A stretch of 15,911 nucleotides of DNA from NCBI GenBank assembly GCA_037441725.1, contig JBBIRT010000076.1:1-15911 (forward strand). The letters run 5' to 3'. The notes below the pieces were generated by a model. That model did not search any database. It was not told the origin of the DNA and saw nothing but the letters and a program-made list of their open reading frames with translations. Position numbers and translations under genes: made by a program. Positions 15,477 to 15,911 of this stretch are shown piece by piece (within the stretch, counting starts at the first letter, position 1; each line of letters starts with the position of its first letter). This stretch comes from JBBIRT01 sp037441725. Lineage in GTDB: Bacteria > Desulfobacterota > BSN033 > UBA1163.

Positions 15477-15551
15477 GAGATCATATCCCTCCATTGTCAA
15501 AGATTGAAAAGGAAGTGAATAAACTTTCCACCCCACCCCTTAAAGAGGCTG

Positions 15552-15611
15552 TGTCGTAATATGGAAAAATGGCCCTTTACAAGGAGAGAGGCCAGTCGTT
15601 CAATTACGACA
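15552..15611. repeat. Nested inverted repeats between the two minus-strand genes
   Basis: TGTCGTAAT (15552-15560) is the exact reverse complement of ATTACGACA (15603-15611). Inside it, TGGCC (15570-15574) pairs with GGCCA (15590-15594). Together they could form a two-storey stem. On the minus strand it lies downstream of the FAD oxidoreductase gene and about 75 nt or more upstream of the URO-D-family start, so it could be a leader structure, an intergenic processing site or an operator. Confidence 0.45.
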
Positions 15612-15658
15612 TCGTCTTGAAGCAGGGAGTCGAAAAATTCTCCTCTTCAGTTTAGAAG

Positions 15659-15677
15659 GTAAAAAGTCTCTTTTTAC
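15659..15677 (-). terminator. AT-rich hairpin at the end of the FAD oxidoreductase gene
   Basis: GTAAAAAG (15659-15666) and CTTTTTAC (15670-15677) form a perfect 8-bp stem with a 3-nt loop that overlaps the stop codon region of the minus-strand gene. The stem is poor in G/C and is not followed by a separate U-tract, so termination would be weak. Confidence 0.3.
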
Positions 15678-15911
15678 TACTTTGCCTGGGGAAGCTGAAC
15701 CCCCTGTTGGATCAGATTCTCTCGCAGTTCTTTATAATTCACATTTCTGGGTTGAATGCCTTTTTTTGCTGCTATGGCTGCAGCAGTGCCTGCTGCCTGT
15801 CCATAGCAGATGCAGTGGGGAATGATATTAAAGTGATGGTTGATGCTATCCGAGGAGGAGAAGGCTCGGCAGGCCACCAATAAACCATCGATCTTTTGGG
15901 GCACCAGACAT
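15677..15911 (-). CDS. FAD-dependent oxidoreductase, C-terminal fragment (truncated by window edge)
   Basis: Only the last 77 or so codons are present; the gene continues beyond 15911. The frame reads CLVPQKIDGLLVACRAFSSS near the edge and then IPHCICYGQAAGTAAAIAAKKG. This is the characteristic end of FAD_oxidored-type (PF12831-like) flavoproteins, whose usual form is CLVPKxxDNLLVAGR...xxMALGQAAGTAAA. In this copy the usual AGR reads ACR. A GTG at 15902-15904 is in frame but internal to the conserved motif, so it is not the real start. The gene ends with TAG immediately followed in frame by TAA. It probably shares a transcript with the URO-D-family gene, 200 bp downstream on the same strand. 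The substrate is unknown. Confidence 0.85.
   Translation of the reverse strand, partial: CLVPQKIDGLLVACRAFSSSDSINHHFNIIPHCICYGQAAGTAAAIAAKKGIQPRNVNYKELRENLIQQGVQLPQAK

Noticed and set aside
14232..15536. GTG start at 15536 for the URO-D-family gene
   Set aside because: The extra 20 residues are not family-like, and the ATG at 15476 has a well-spaced GGAGG.
15541..15676. Promoter or cobalamin riboswitch upstream of the URO-D-family gene
   Set aside because: The best -35/-10 pairing (TTGTAA with TATTAC) has a short spacer and poor match, and no B12-box-like sequence was found.

Overview
The window looks like part of an anaerobic, diderm (Gram-negative-type) bacterium. The solute-binding proteins carry Sec signal peptides that end in an Ala-X-Ala-like site and have no lipobox cysteine. 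Several genes encode ferredoxins and fumarate-reductase/APS-reductase-like flavoproteins. The base composition is moderate, and stop codons are mostly TAA. A Desulfobacterota (deltaproteobacterial) origin would fit, but this is inference and no marker gene is present to prove it.

Layout, plus strand. (1) 206-1750: a family-5 (Dpp/Opp/Nik type) periplasmic solute-binding protein (SBP1) interrupted by one in-frame TAG. (2) 2011-3579: intact paralogue SBP2, with its own promoter-like sequence and a strong hairpin before it. (3) 3839-7813: a complete Dpp/Opp-type ABC importer, comprising two permeases and two ATPases, the last pair overlapping. (4) 7939-9543: a third binding protein, SBP3. (5) 9648-14194: a redox block in the order flavoprotein, 2x[4Fe-4S] ferredoxin, a second and atypical ferredoxin, flavoprotein. 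A degenerate heptamer repeat lies between the last two. On the minus strand, converging on this block, are a uroporphyrinogen-decarboxylase-superfamily gene (probably a methyltransferase-like enzyme, 14232-15476) and the C-terminus of an FAD-dependent oxidoreductase that runs off the window edge (15677-15911).

How the parts may work together (inference): three related binding proteins feed one inner-membrane importer that takes up an organic substrate. Two AprAB-like flavoprotein/ferredoxin pairs in the same direction may oxidise or reduce that substrate or a derived metabolite. Neither flavoprotein keeps the canonical fumarate-reductase His-Pro-Thr signature, so the substrate cannot be read from the sequence.

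The most interesting points are: the clean in-frame TAG in SBP1 (nonsense mutation, sequence error, or amber readthrough/pyrrolysine); the CxxDxxC cluster motif in the second ferredoxin; the flavoprotein-ferredoxin-ferredoxin-flavoprotein arrangement; three binding proteins for one transporter; and the heptamer repeat array.
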